A stretch of DNA of 64,000 nucleotides from Lichenicola sp964247735 (GTDB lineage: Bacteria; Pseudomonadota; Alphaproteobacteria; Acetobacterales; Acetobacteraceae). Positions 25,045 through 33,716 of this stretch are shown piece after piece (the first letter of the stretch is position 1; each line of letters begins with the position of its first letter). Under the pieces are notes generated by a model that had not been told where the DNA came from, did no database searches, and saw only the letters and a program-made list of their open reading frames with translations. The DNA lies in assembly GCA_964247735.1 (NCBI GenBank), contig CAXTVS010000011.1:1-64000 (forward strand). Direction: 5' to 3'. Position numbers and translations under genes: made by a program.

Positions 25045-27977
25045 TGTGCATCTTTCGCGTCCTTTCGATCATCGCTGTCCTGACGGTTATGTCGTCGGCG
25101 CGGGCTGCGGACGAGGCTGGCGTCTCGGTCAGGCTGGGCATGCATGGCCGCTTCGACCGGATCCTGGTGTCGGTTCCGGAAGAGGTGCACGTTTCGGCCG
25201 TCCGGAAGGACGACGAGGAGGTGGTGCAGTTCAACCGGAGGGTGCAGGTCGACAGCCCGGGGATCGGTCCCAGGCCAGGCATCCTGTCGCTGCAACCGTC
25301 CGCGGACGGTTTCACGATCCGGCTCAAGCCGGGTAGCGTTGTCCACAAGATCCGACTTGCGGGCCATCTCGTGCTCGACGTGTTCGCGCCCGTACAAAGA
25401 CAGCGTCCGTCACGGCCCCCGGCCGTTGTGGCAGCGGCCGGCGTCGGTCCCACGGCTTCCGATGGCACAGTACTGCCCGGCCTTCCGTCACCCATGGTTG
25501 CGGTTGTCGATCGACCAGTTGGCCACGTGGCCGGCACGGTCGGCGGCAGCGACGGCACACTCCCGCCGCTTTCCGCCGTGCCGGCCGTTCCTGCGCCGCA
25601 ACCGCGGCAGACAGTCCTGGAGCAGCCATCCGGACGCGCAGACGATGGTCCGGTGTCCATTGCCGCCGCGATCGTGCCGGCATCGAACGGGAAGGATGGC
25701 GGGCTGCTGCTGCCGCTCGGTCGCAAGGTGGGCGTTGCCGCCTTCCGGCGCGGCAACCAGGTTTTCGTCGTGCTCGACAGCAGCAAGCCGGTCGATCTGG
25801 CGCCGGTAGCCGCGGATCCCATGTTCGGCCGGGCGGCGTTCTCCCTGCTCGACAGCGGAGCAGTGCTTACGGTGCCGGTCGCGGCTGCGCAGCAGATCAC
25901 ACTGGCTCGCACGCCGGATGGCTGGCTCATCATGCTGGCTGCGGCGCGTCATGCGGAGGTCGAGATCGCTCCCGTGGCGACCGGCAACGGGATCGAGCTT
26001 CCGGTGCTGGAGGTAGGACATGTCGTGGTGGTGTCCGATCCGGATCGCGGCACGGATCTGCTGGTTGGCACCACGAGGCAGGACGGGCAAGCCATGATCA
26101 TGGCCCGGCACGGAGACGGCTACGTGCTCGGCCCCACTCTGCTCGGCGTCACGGTGGAGCGTCTGTCGGATCAGCTCGATCTGCGTCCGGACGCAGCCGG
26201 CTTCCTGCTGACCAATCCGGTTGGCACGGGTCCGCTGGGGAGCGCGTCGAACGAACTGGCCGTCGGCTTCTCACGCAGCCTCGATCTGGCGGATGCGGCA
26301 GTGCCGGAGTTGCAGCGCCGTTACAAGGCCGCCCTTGTCGATGCAGCCGCTGCACCCGTTGCCGCGAGACGCGGGCCTCGTCTCGATGCCGCCGAGGCGG
26401 CGCTCGGCCTCGGCCTGGGCAGCGAGGCCGGTGTGCTGGCGCGCGTGGCGAGCGAGGACTCGCCAGGGCGGGCGGACGAAGCCCGCGCGCTGTTCATAAG
26501 GGCGGCGGCTTCGGTTCTTGTCGGAGATCCCGCAGCGAGGCAGCTTCTTGCCGATGCACGGATCGAGAACTCCGACGAGGTCGAGCTGTGGCGGGGTCTG
26601 GACTTGGCGCGTCGCGAGCCACACAGTTCCGAGGCAGCCAGGATCATCTCGGCGCGCTTGAGGCTGCTGTGCTCGTATCCGCAGCCGCTGCGTCAGCAGA
26701 TCCTCGGGGATGCGGCGCTGGCATTGGTTTCGGGAGGCGCGCCGGCGGCAAGGGCATTGGTTGACGGGTTGAAGGGAGATGCCCGGGTCGAACTGGCCCA
26801 GGCGATCCGTGCCAAGGATCAGCCGGCGGATGCCGACCCGCACAAGCCGACCGCCATCCAGTCCGCGCCGGTACGGACATCTCTTGATCGTTTCGACCGG
26901 CTGGCGGCGGATCGCGATCCGGTGGTGGCGGTGCGAGCGGTGCAGGAGGCGGTGAAGCTCCGCCTCGACCGGAATCTTTTGACGCCGGGCCAGGCGGCGG
27001 ATCGGCTCGAGGCGGAAACCCTGGATGCCCGCATGGCAGGCCAGGAGCTGGCACTTCGGCTGCAGGTGGCCAGCCTGCGCGCGCGGCAGCGCGACTGGCC
27101 CGCAGCCTTGTCGGAGATGCGCGATCTCATCCAGGCGTTTCCGGACGACGCTGATCGCCTTCGCGGCGTCGCCGGCACCATGCTGGAGCAGATGGCGGCG
27201 CCGACGGCAAATGGTTCGCCTGCGACGCCGGTCGACGTAATGACGCAGCTGACCCTGCTGGAAGGCAGCCAGGATCTCGTCCCGGGTGGCGCGGCGGGCG
27301 CCAGGATCGCCATCGATCTTGCGGCCCGGCTGGCCAGGTTGGATCTTCCCGACCGTGCGGCCGTTTTCCTGGGCAGGACAATCTCGCAGGCTGGCTCAAC
27401 CGACGACCGGGCACGGCTTGGCGTCGAGCTGGCACAACTCCAGCTCGATCAGAACAATGCTTCAGCCGCCCAGGCTGCTCTCGACGATACGGAAGCTGCC
27501 GGCCTTCCGACCGACCTCGGAGCATCGCGTGCGGTGTTGCGTGCGAAGCTGCTTGCCGCTGCCGGCGACGCCGACGGCGCGTTGCGGATGCTGGCGCCGT
27601 TGCACGGCAGGGATGCGGATGATCTGCGCATCCAGGAGCTGGCGGCAAAGCACGATTGGATGGGCGAAGCGGATGCGCTGTCCAGCTTGGTTGCCACGAC
27701 ATTGTCCCCTTCAGGTCCGCTTGACGGTGCGAGCGAGGACCTGGTGCTTCGTCTGGCCGGTGCGGTTGCCCATGCCGGTCAGTCCGACGCACTGCGACGG
27801 CTGGACGCTCTGTGGTCGCCGCGATTTGCTGATCCGGCGCGACGCGACATGCTCCGCCTCTTGACAGCCTCACAGGTTACTGCGGTCGGAGACCTTGCGC
27901 GTTCGGCAGACGACCTCGCGGCGACACGCCAAGCCCTGTCCGTCCTTCAACCCGCGCAGGCCGGGAGCGGCAGCTAG
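25044..27977 (+). CDS. 977-residue secreted protein with AMIN-like N-terminus and TPR-like helices
   Basis: A large protein translationally coupled to cheZ. A signal peptide spans about residues 1-21 (VLSIIAVLTVMSSARA). Residues 25-115 are beta-rich with the feel of an AMIN domain (GRFDRILVSVPEEVHVSAV, later RLAGHLVLDVFAP). A Pro/Val-rich linker reaches residue 210, then comes a second beta-rich region to about 400 (KVGVAAFRRGNQVFVVLDSS). From about 440 to the end the sequence is Ala/Leu-rich and helical, with TPR-like spacing (LAQLQLDQNNASAAQAALDDTEAAGLP and similar). I do not recognise a named family. The operon context suggests a periplasmic scaffold for the stator, basal body or chemotaxis pole. 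Confidence 0.75.
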   Translation: MCIFRVLSIIAVLTVMSSARAADEAGVSVRLGMHGRFDRILVSVPEEVHVSAVRKDDEEVVQFNRRVQVDSPGIGPRPGILSLQPSADGFTIRLKPGSVVHKIRLAGHLVLDVFAPVQRQRPSRPPAVVAAAGVGPTASDGTVLPGLPSPMVAVVDRPVGHVAGTVGGSDGTLPPLSAVPAVPAPQPRQTVLEQPSGRADDGPVSIAAAIVPASNGKDGGLLLPLGRKVGVAAFRRGNQVFVVLDSSKPVDLAPVAADPMFGRAAFSLLDSGAVLTVPVAAAQQITLARTPDGWLIMLAAARHAEVEIAPVATGNGIELPVLEVGHVVVVSDPDRGTDLLVGTTRQDGQAMIMARHGDGYVLGPTLLGVTVERLSDQLDLRPDAAGFLLTNPVGTGPLGSASNELAVGFSRSLDLADAAVPELQRRYKAALVDAAAAPVAARRGPRLDAAEAALGLGLGSEAGVLARVASEDSPGRADEARALFIRAAASVLVGDPAARQLLADARIENSDEVELWRGLDLARREPHSSEAARIISARLRLLCSYPQPLRQQILGDAALALVSGGAPAARALVDGLKGDARVELAQAIRAKDQPADADPHKPTAIQSAPVRTSLDRFDRLAADRDPVVAVRAVQEAVKLRLDRNLLTPGQAADRLEAETLDARMAGQELALRLQVASLRARQRDWPAALSEMRDLIQAFPDDADRLRGVAGTMLEQMAAPTANGSPATPVDVMTQLTLLEGSQDLVPGGAAGARIAIDLAARLARLDLPDRAAVFLGRTISQAGSTDDRARLGVELAQLQLDQNNASAAQAALDDTEAAGLPTDLGASRAVLRAKLLAAAGDADGALRMLAPLHGRDADDLRIQELAAKHDWMGEADALSSLVATTLSPSGPLDGASEDLVLRLAGAVAHAGQSDALRRLDALWSPRFADPARRDMLRLLTASQVTAVGDLARSADDLAATRQALSVLQPAQAGSGS

Positions 27978-28107
27978 ACAGGGAGCTTTTTTGGGCCGCG
28001 AAGGCATATTGGGCTTGCGTTGGGGGGCAGCAGGACCTATCTCCCGCGACCTTGGCCCTAGGGGGCGATCCCGCCCAACAGGCCGTCTACTGGTTTTGGG
28101 GTACGTG
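27978..28107 (+). other. Leader region of speD
   Basis: This 130-base gap is G-rich and can fold into short hairpins (for example GGGCG-ATC-CGCCC near 28,056-28,075). A poly-T run follows the upstream stop but no stable stem precedes it. A leader-type regulatory RNA for polyamine control is possible, since such elements occur upstream of polyamine genes. I cannot match it to a known riboswitch class. Confidence 0.2.
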
Positions 28108-28572
28108 ATGAACGCACTTGCTCAACTGGGGATGGTCTCGGATTCTCCGAGCAATATCCAGATGTTCCCTGTTTCTTCCGCTTGCACCGCGGAAGGGGCC
28201 AAGGATTATTTCGTCGAGAAGGACGGCATGAAGTTTGCCGGGACGCATCTTCTCGTTGACCTGTGGGATGCGACCAACCTGGGCGATCCCGAGATGATCG
28301 ACCGCGCGTTGTGTGACGCGGCGGTCGCGGCCGGTGCCACGATCCTGCACAGTCACTTCCACCATTTCTCGCCCAATGGCGGCGTATCCGGCGTGGTGGT
28401 GCTGGCGGAGAGCCACATCTCGATCCACACCTGGCCGGAACGCGACTTCGCCGCCGTCGACATCTTCATGTGCGGCTCGTGCGATCCGCATCTGGCGATC
28501 CCGGTGATGCAGCGCACGTTCCAGGCTGCACGCGTCGAGCTGGACGAGCAGCGGCGCGGCCGGATCGGCTGA
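28108..28572 (+). CDS. speD: S-adenosylmethionine decarboxylase proenzyme (prokaryotic SpeD)
   Basis: A 154-residue SpeD of the short prokaryotic class. The self-cleavage site is in LAESHISIHTWPE (about residues 108-120), where the Ser becomes the pyruvoyl cofactor. The catalytic His of ISIHTWPE and the Cys in FMCGSCDPHLA are present. It decarboxylates SAM to give the aminopropyl donor for spermidine. ATG at 28,108 fits; the N-terminal 25 residues are slightly longer than in many homologues. speE follows after a terminator. Confidence 0.93.
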   Translation: MNALAQLGMVSDSPSNIQMFPVSSACTAEGAKDYFVEKDGMKFAGTHLLVDLWDATNLGDPEMIDRALCDAAVAAGATILHSHFHHFSPNGGVSGVVVLAESHISIHTWPERDFAAVDIFMCGSCDPHLAIPVMQRTFQAARVELDEQRRGRIG

Positions 28573-28596
28573 TCGGATCCTGTTCGGGACGTCGGG

Positions 28597-28626
28597 AAGG
28601 CCGGGGCGATCCCGGCCTTTTTCTTG
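28597..28626 (+). terminator. Intrinsic terminator between speD and speE
   Basis: AAGGCCGGG at 28,597-28,605 pairs perfectly with CCCGGCCTT at 28,611-28,619 around a 5-base loop, followed by TTTTCTTG. It separates speD from speE, so speE needs read-through or its own promoter. Confidence 0.85.
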
Positions 28627-28681
28627 ATCATCACGCAACCGGCTCGTGTTCCCCACGACGCAGAACGGTGGATCATCGGCG

Positions 28682-29560
28682 ATGACCGAGACATGGATCA
28701 ACGAGACCCTTTACCCGGCCTGGGGACAGCGTTTCCGGATCACGCGGGAGCTTGCGCGGGTGCGCAGCGACTTCCAGGACATCCTGGTGTTCGACAGCCA
28801 GACGCACGGCCGCGTGCTGTTGCTGGATGGGGTCATCCAGGTCACCGAGCGCGACGAGTTCGTCTACCAGGAGATGCTGGCGCATGTTCCGCTGCTGATC
28901 CATCCCGGACCGGAAAGCGTCCTCATCATCGGCGGCGGAGACGGTGGCGTGCTGCGCCGCGTGTTGCAGCATGCCAACGTCGCCCGCGTCGTGATGGTGG
29001 AGATCGACGGGGAGGTGATCAGGCTGTCGCAGGACTTGCTGCCAAACATTGCTGGAGACGCCTGGAACGATCCAAGGGCAGAGGTCATTGTGGGCGACGG
29101 CGTCGCCTACACGTGTGAAGCGCAAGCCCAAAGCTTCGACGTGATCATTGTCGACAGCACCGATCCGGTTGGGGTCGGCGAGGTGTTGTTTACGGACGCC
29201 TTCTACCAGAGCTGCGCCCGCATCCTGACACCGAACGGCCTAATCGTGAACCAGTGCGGCGTCCCGTTCATGCAGGCCGACGAACTGCGCCGGACGAGCG
29301 AGCGGCGGGCAAGGTTCTTTCCGGAGGTTTCCGCCTACGTCGTGGCCGTGCCTACCTACGTCGGCGGCTTCATGACGCTGGGGATCGCGGGCAAGGGCCG
29401 TGCCTTGTCGGATCGGCCCGACGTCGCACTTGCCGCGTCCCGGGCTGCCCGTGCCGGGATTCTTGGCTGCACGCGTTATTGGACGCCGGAGATCCAGACG
29501 GGCGCGTTCAACCTGCCACCCTATATCGCCGAGCATCTGCCGTCGAAGCGGAACCGGTAA
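28682..29560 (+). CDS. speE: Polyamine aminopropyltransferase (spermidine synthase)
   Basis: A 292-residue SpeE. It has the N-terminal beta domain (HGRVLLLDGVIQVTERDEFVYQEMLAHVPL), the SAM-fold motif VLIIGGGDGGVLRRVLQH at about residues 80-97, the catalytic Asp in VIIVDSTDPVG and the polyamine-binding YVVAVPTYVGG. It transfers the aminopropyl group from decarboxylated SAM to putrescine, making spermidine and methylthioadenosine. It works with SpeD just upstream. ATG at 28,682 is chosen by family length. Confidence 0.94.
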   Translation: MTETWINETLYPAWGQRFRITRELARVRSDFQDILVFDSQTHGRVLLLDGVIQVTERDEFVYQEMLAHVPLLIHPGPESVLIIGGGDGGVLRRVLQHANVARVVMVEIDGEVIRLSQDLLPNIAGDAWNDPRAEVIVGDGVAYTCEAQAQSFDVIIVDSTDPVGVGEVLFTDAFYQSCARILTPNGLIVNQCGVPFMQADELRRTSERRARFFPEVSAYVVAVPTYVGGFMTLGIAGKGRALSDRPDVALAASRAARAGILGCTRYWTPEIQTGAFNLPPYIAEHLPSKRNR

Positions 29561-29581
29561 TCGCCACGCAGTGACCGGCTT

Positions 29582-29815
29582 CTATATCCGTCCCCGCTCG
29601 TCGCGTTCCGCCGACCGTTCCGCGTGTTCTTCGTGCTGGTTGGTGAGGTCCAGAGCCGGCGACTGATCGAGCGGCCCTACCTTCTCGACGTCTGGGCCGG
29701 ACTGGACGCTGGTCTTGCCGACCGGTTCCACGTTTTCCGCGCCGGTACGGGTGCCGCCGAGGATGTCGGTTCCCGTGGGCTGGTCCGGGTGCGCTCTCGG
29801 CTGGTCCTGTGGCAT
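29582..29815 (-). CDS. Small hydrophilic protein of unknown function (77 aa)
   Basis: A short minus-strand gene with a very strong ribosome site (GAGGAGGA five bases before the ATG at 29,815). The product is highly polar, rich in Asp, Glu, Pro, Gln and Thr, with no hydrophobic segment and a charged C-terminal helix (TNQHEEHAERSAERDERG). It is probably intrinsically disordered; such proteins are often stress-related in alphaproteobacteria, but no family is recognised. It is convergent with speE, with 21 bases between the stops. Confidence 0.6.
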   Translation of the reverse strand: MPQDQPRAHPDQPTGTDILGGTRTGAENVEPVGKTSVQSGPDVEKVGPLDQSPALDLTNQHEEHAERSAERDERGRI

Positions 29816-29970
29816 CGCGGTCCTCCTCATGGGAACCAACGTCGGCCTGCCGGGAAGGTTCGTCCCGCCTCGCCTCGCGGGCATGGCCTTGCTGCGGAGC
29901 AGGACTGCCACTGGTACTGTCGTGCCTGCCGTGCCGCAGGCCGCGTCGCGGTTCAACGGGAAGTGTCGCG

Positions 29971-30390
29971 ATGCCTCGCCTGATCCGGACCGGCCTGGCG
30001 CTGCCGTTGCTGCTGTCGGCCTGCGCGACGGTGCAGGAGCAGGTGGCAGGCCAGGAGGACGAGCTTGCGTCGGCCGGCTTCCACGCCTGACCGGCGGATA
30101 CGCCGCAGCGCGCGGCGCTGCTGCAACGGCTCCCATCGCACCGCGTCGTGATGCAGCCGGTCAACGGGCACGTCCTCTACCTTTGTGCCGACCCGCTGGT
30201 CTGCGGCTGCCTGTATGTCGGGTCCGAGATGGCCTAGGGCCTCTACAGGCAGCAGATGGTCCAGCAGCACCTCAGCGACGAGCAGCGGCTGACCGCGCAG
30301 CCCCTCCCCGATCCGGGCTGGCATCTCGCCGGATGGGGCAGCCCACGGGGCCCGGACGCCGGCGACGGACTCGGTCCCAGCATCCCTTGA
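29971..30390 (+). pseudogene. Small lipoprotein gene broken by two nonsense codons
   Basis: One frame runs 140 codons from ATG 29,971 to TGA 30,388 with only two internal stops: TGA at 30,088 and TAG at 30,235. It starts with a lipoprotein signal ending in LSAC, then VQEQVAGQEDELASAGF. After the first stop comes PADTPQRAALLQRLPSHRVV and YLCADPLVCGCLYVG; after the second, GLYRQQMVQQHLSDEQRLTAQ. These segments are continuous parts of a small secreted protein family I recall from alphaproteobacteria (ADPxVCxCLYVGxExAY). No frameshift has occurred, so decay is recent or the stops are sequence errors. The TAG falls where the family usually has Tyr. Confidence 0.75.
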
Positions 30391-30446
30391 GGCTAGTGTC
30401 GCTGCGGCAGGCGGCGCTGCCTGCCATCAACCGCAAGGACCTCCGC

Positions 30447-31004
30447 ATGGCCATGGCACTCGAGCACATCCCGCTGCGTCGGTCTGACGGAACCAGCACC
30501 AGCCTGGCCGAGCACGCAGGCCGGGTGGTCCTGGTCGTGAACGTCGCCTCGAAGTGCGGCTTGACCCCGCAGTACGAGTCCCTGGAGCGGCTGCACGCCG
30601 CGCGCCAAGCCGATGGCCTGACCGTGCTGGGCTTTCCGTGCAACCAGTTCCGCGGCCAGGAGCCGGGCACCGACGAGGAGATCCAGGAGTTCTGCCGGTC
30701 GACCTACGGCGTGGAGTTCCCGGTCCTGTCCAAGATCGCGGTCAACGGGCCGGAGCGTCATCCGCTCTACACGGCCCTGGTGTCGGCGGTGCCGCAGGCC
30801 GTCGAGCGGCCGGACGGCGGCATGCGCGCAAGGCTGGCGACGCACGGCGTCCAGAGCGTCCGGCCGGACGACGTGTTGTGGAACTTCGAGAAGTTCCTGA
30901 TCGCCCGGGACGGCAGCGTGGCCGGACGGTTCGCGCCGGACATCACCGTCGACGAGTCGCCGCTGCGAGAGGCGATCGAGCGCGAACTCGCGCGCCCCGC
31001 CTGA
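30447..31004 (+). CDS. Glutathione peroxidase (thiol peroxidase type)
   Basis: A 185-residue peroxidase of the GPx family. Peroxidatic Cys37 lies in NVASKCGLTPQYESLERL, Gln71 in FPCNQFRGQEPG, and the Trp of LWNFEKFLI completes the catalytic site. The Cys in place of selenocysteine and the Cys of FPCNQF suggest a thioredoxin-dependent enzyme. It reduces peroxides in the cytoplasm. ATG at 30,447 has AAGGA upstream; a second ATG six bases later is also possible. The nitroreductase gene follows after 22 bases, probably in one unit. Confidence 0.92.
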   Translation: MAMALEHIPLRRSDGTSTSLAEHAGRVVLVVNVASKCGLTPQYESLERLHAARQADGLTVLGFPCNQFRGQEPGTDEEIQEFCRSTYGVEFPVLSKIAVNGPERHPLYTALVSAVPQAVERPDGGMRARLATHGVQSVRPDDVLWNFEKFLIARDGSVAGRFAPDITVDESPLREAIERELARPA

Positions 31005-31026
31005 GCGACGACCGGAGGATGCGCCG

Positions 31027-31590
31027 ATGAGCGTGCTTGACACCCTGCTGACCCGCGTGTCGGTGTCTGCGCTGCAGGAGCCGGCGCCGATGGGGACCGT
31101 GCTCGACCGGATTCTGGAAACGGGCCTGCGGGCACCGGACCATGGACGGCTGGCACCGTGGCGCTTCCTGCTGATCAGGAGGGAGGCGCGGACGGTCCTG
31201 GCCGAGGTGGTGGCACAGGCGATGCAGGCGCGCGACCCGGGTGCACCGGCCGAGGCAGTCGCGAGGCAGCGGGCCAAGTTCCTCCGCGCGCCACTGGTGA
31301 TCGCGCTCGGTGCCCGGATCCGCCCGGATCACAAGATCCCGGAACAGGAGCAGCTGATGTCCGTCGCCGCCGCGACAATGAACCTCCTGAACGCCGTTCA
31401 CGCTGAGGGCTTCGGCGCGATCTGGGTCACCGGCGCCAACGCCGCGGACCCTCGCGTGCAGGCGGCGCTCGGCCTCCATCCACCGGACACCCTGGCCGGC
31501 TTCCTGTTCGTGGGCACGCCCGCGGCCCCGCCCACGCCGGTGCGCCGGGCGGCGCTGGCCGATCACGTCGTGGAGTGGACCGGGATCTAG
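31027..31590 (+). CDS. Nitroreductase-family FMN oxidoreductase (YdjA-like)
   Basis: A 187-residue nitroreductase. The FMN-binding start ILETGLRAPDHGRLAPWRFLLI (about residues 30-51) is typical of the YdjA subgroup. Further family blocks are EQEQLMSVAAATMNLLNAVHAEGFGAIWVTG and the end GFLFVGTP. It reduces nitro compounds or quinones using NAD(P)H; the natural substrate is unknown. It probably shares an mRNA with the upstream glutathione peroxidase, which fits a redox-defence role. The ribosome site is GGAGG, 9 bases before the ATG. Confidence 0.88.
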   Translation: MSVLDTLLTRVSVSALQEPAPMGTVLDRILETGLRAPDHGRLAPWRFLLIRREARTVLAEVVAQAMQARDPGAPAEAVARQRAKFLRAPLVIALGARIRPDHKIPEQEQLMSVAAATMNLLNAVHAEGFGAIWVTGANAADPRVQAALGLHPPDTLAGFLFVGTPAAPPTPVRRAALADHVVEWTGI

Positions 31591-31598
31591 ACCACGTT

Positions 31599-31949
31599 TC
31601 AGGACTGAACCAGGGTCCAGCTGCCGTTGACCTTCTTGAACTGCAGCTGGGCGGTGTTCGTGCCTTTCTTCGTCACCGCGGTGACGGCGCAGCTGTAGAC
31701 GCTGTTGTCCTTGGCCGTGCAGTCGGCGTTGGTCACGCTGAAGTCGTTGACGTCGTACGGGCCGCTGAACAGCCCAAGCGTGTTGGCGGAGGTCTGCCGG
31801 TTGGCAGCCTGCATCCGGGACTGGATGACCTGCTGGATGTCGGCCTTGGTCGGCGCCCCGGCGTTGCCGCAGGCGGCGACGAGCAGCGGCAGCGCCAGCA
31901 GGAGCCGGCCCGGTGCGGGGATGAAGGATCGGCGAGCGGATGCGGGCAA
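31599..31949 (-). CDS. Small lipoprotein of unknown function
   Basis: A 116-residue putative lipoprotein. The leader SFIPAPGRLLLALPLLVAAC has a clear lipobox (VAAC). The mature part has a helix with Gln/Arg (ADIQQVIQSRMQAANRQ) and then beta strands, including FSVTNADCTAKDNSVYSCAVTAVTKKG, with two Cys that could form a disulfide, and LQFKKVNGSWTLVQS at the end, similar in style to small DUF-type lipoproteins. The start is TTG at 31,949, chosen because GGAGG lies 7 bases upstream. A GTG at 31,988 is also in frame but lacks a ribosome site. Confidence 0.65.
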   Translation of the reverse strand: MPASARRSFIPAPGRLLLALPLLVAACGNAGAPTKADIQQVIQSRMQAANRQTSANTLGLFSGPYDVNDFSVTNADCTAKDNSVYSCAVTAVTKKGTNTAQLQFKKVNGSWTLVQS

Positions 31950-32039
31950 TGGTTGGCCTCCGGATGAAACGGGACCACAAGCCCGCACCGGATCGCAACG
32001 CGGAACGATCGCGCCGGTTCGCCGCCGGTCGCGGCCGTC

Positions 32040-32340
32040 CGGACCGGCGCCCGCCCGTCATGGGGCTTGCGCAGCAGCACGGCAGGCTCCCGCACGTCGG
32101 CGATGGCGTCCAAGCCCTTCGCCAACAGCAGGCCGATCCCGGGCTGCCGTTCGTCGCCAGCCGGCCGACGCGATCCCGTCCAGTCCCGGCAGGCCGGGAT
32201 CGGTCACCAGCACGTCGAAGCCGTGTCGGCCCAGCAGGCCCAGGGTCGGCCCCGCGCTGTCCGCCTGGGCGACCACAGGCGTCCGGTCCGCGAGCAGCCC
32301 GGCGCTGGTTTCTTCAAGCCGTCCGGGCGGCTTCCGGAAT
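32040..32340 (-). pseudogene. Frameshifted response-regulator receiver-domain remnant
   Basis: Two minus-strand frames together spell a receiver domain. The first gives RLEETSAGLLADRTPVVAQA, then LGLLGRHGFDVLVTDPGLPGLDG, with the phospho-acceptor Asp in VTDPGLPG. After a frameshift near 32,150-32,165, the other frame gives RQPGIGLLLAKGLDAIADV and REPAVLLRKPHDG, with the conserved Lys-Pro. The N-terminal acidic pair is missing. No output domain or start codon is visible, so this looks like the tail of a hybrid kinase or a single-domain regulator now in decay. The rest of the 31,950-32,575 gap holds nothing recognisable. Confidence 0.6.
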
Positions 32341-32575
32341 CCGGGTGCCGAGACCGGCCAGTCGACGGTCCGCGACGCACGCCGGAAATAGATCGAGTGG
32401 AACTGGAGCACGCGTTCCCGTTGCCGAACCATTACGTTCCCGTCGGAGCGTCCGGCGTTTCGCGGTTCGAACCGTCGTTCCGCCGGAGCGGCAGGAGCCT
32501 GGCCGCCGATCGGCGCGTGGCGTCTGCCGGGTGCCACCGCCATCCTGCGTGCTGGACACGGGAGGACGGGACGTC

Positions 32576-33697
32576 ATGCGCAGGATCGCCATTGTGGGTG
32601 CGGGCAAGATCGGCTCGATGATCGCCGAGATGCTGTCGTCCTGCGGCAGCTACGCGGTGAGCGTGCTCGACCGCGACCCGGCGCAGCTGGGCCGGCTGCA
32701 CGTTTCGGGGCCGATCACCCGCACCGCCGTCGACATCTCCGACGCCGGGGCGCTGACCGAGGCGCTGTTCGGCATGTTCGCGGTGCTGAACGCCGGCCCG
32801 TTCCACCTGACGACGCGGATCGCGACGGCGGCCTGCGAGGCCGGCGCACACTACCTCGACCTGACCGAGGACGTCGCCAGCACGCGCACCGTGCGGGCGC
32901 TGGCGGACGGCGCCGGCACCGCCTTCATCCCGCAATGCGGCCTGGCTCCGGGCTTCATCACGGTCGTCGCGAACGACCTGATCAACCGCTTCGACAGCCT
33001 TCTCGACGTGCGGATGCGCGTCGGCGCGCTGCCGCAGTTCCCGGTCGGGCCGCTCGGCTACAACCTCACCTGGAGCACCGACGGCGTCATCAACGAATAC
33101 TGCGAGCCCTGCGAGGCGATCGTCGACGGCCAGCTCCGCCACACCCTGCCGCTGGAGGAGGTGGAAGCCTTCGCCCTGGACGGCGTGCAGTACGAGGCGT
33201 TCAACACCTCCGGCGGCCTCGGCTCCCTGTGCGACACCCTTCTCGGGCGGGTGCGCACCCTGAACTACCGCACCATCCGCTACCCCGGCCACGCGGCGAT
33301 CATGCGCGTGCTGCTCAACGACCTCGGCCTGCGCGACCGGCGCCCGCTGCTCAAGGACATCCTGGACACCGCGGTCCCGGCCACCACCCAGGACGTGGTG
33401 ATCGTGTTCGTGTCCGTGACCGGCCAGTCCGGCGGACGGCTGATGCAGCACTCCTACGCCCGGCACATCCGCGCCGCCGCCATGGGCGGGGCGATGCGCA
33501 GCGCGATCCAGATCACCACCGCGTCCGGCATCTGCGCGGTGCTGGACCTGCTGGCCGAGGGGCACCTGCCGCAGCACGGCTTCGTGCGCCAGGAGCAGAT
33601 CGCGCTGCCGGATTTCCTGGCCAACCGGTTCGGCCGCAACTATGCCGATCCGGACGCGGGCGACCTGGCGCCGCCTGCCGCCCAGCACGCCGCCTGA
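32576..33697 (+). CDS. Saccharopine dehydrogenase-family protein
   Basis: A 373-residue enzyme of the saccharopine dehydrogenase (LYS9/LYS1-like) family. The N-terminal Rossmann motif IAIVGAGKIGSMIAEML is at residues 4-20, followed by the catalytic domain with YLDLTEDVAST and FIPQCGLAPGFITVVANDL. Paired with the downstream ALDH7-type aminoadipate-semialdehyde dehydrogenase (19-base gap), it most likely splits saccharopine to glutamate and aminoadipate semialdehyde in lysine breakdown. Other members of the family act on different carboxyl-amino compounds. ATG at 32,576 is preceded by GGGAGGA. Confidence 0.85.
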   Translation: MRRIAIVGAGKIGSMIAEMLSSCGSYAVSVLDRDPAQLGRLHVSGPITRTAVDISDAGALTEALFGMFAVLNAGPFHLTTRIATAACEAGAHYLDLTEDVASTRTVRALADGAGTAFIPQCGLAPGFITVVANDLINRFDSLLDVRMRVGALPQFPVGPLGYNLTWSTDGVINEYCEPCEAIVDGQLRHTLPLEEVEAFALDGVQYEAFNTSGGLGSLCDTLLGRVRTLNYRTIRYPGHAAIMRVLLNDLGLRDRRPLLKDILDTAVPATTQDVVIVFVSVTGQSGGRLMQHSYARHIRAAAMGGAMRSAIQITTASGICAVLDLLAEGHLPQHGFVRQEQIALPDFLANRFGRNYADPDAGDLAPPAAQHAA

Positions 33698-33716
33698 CCG
33701 AAGGGGACATGACATC

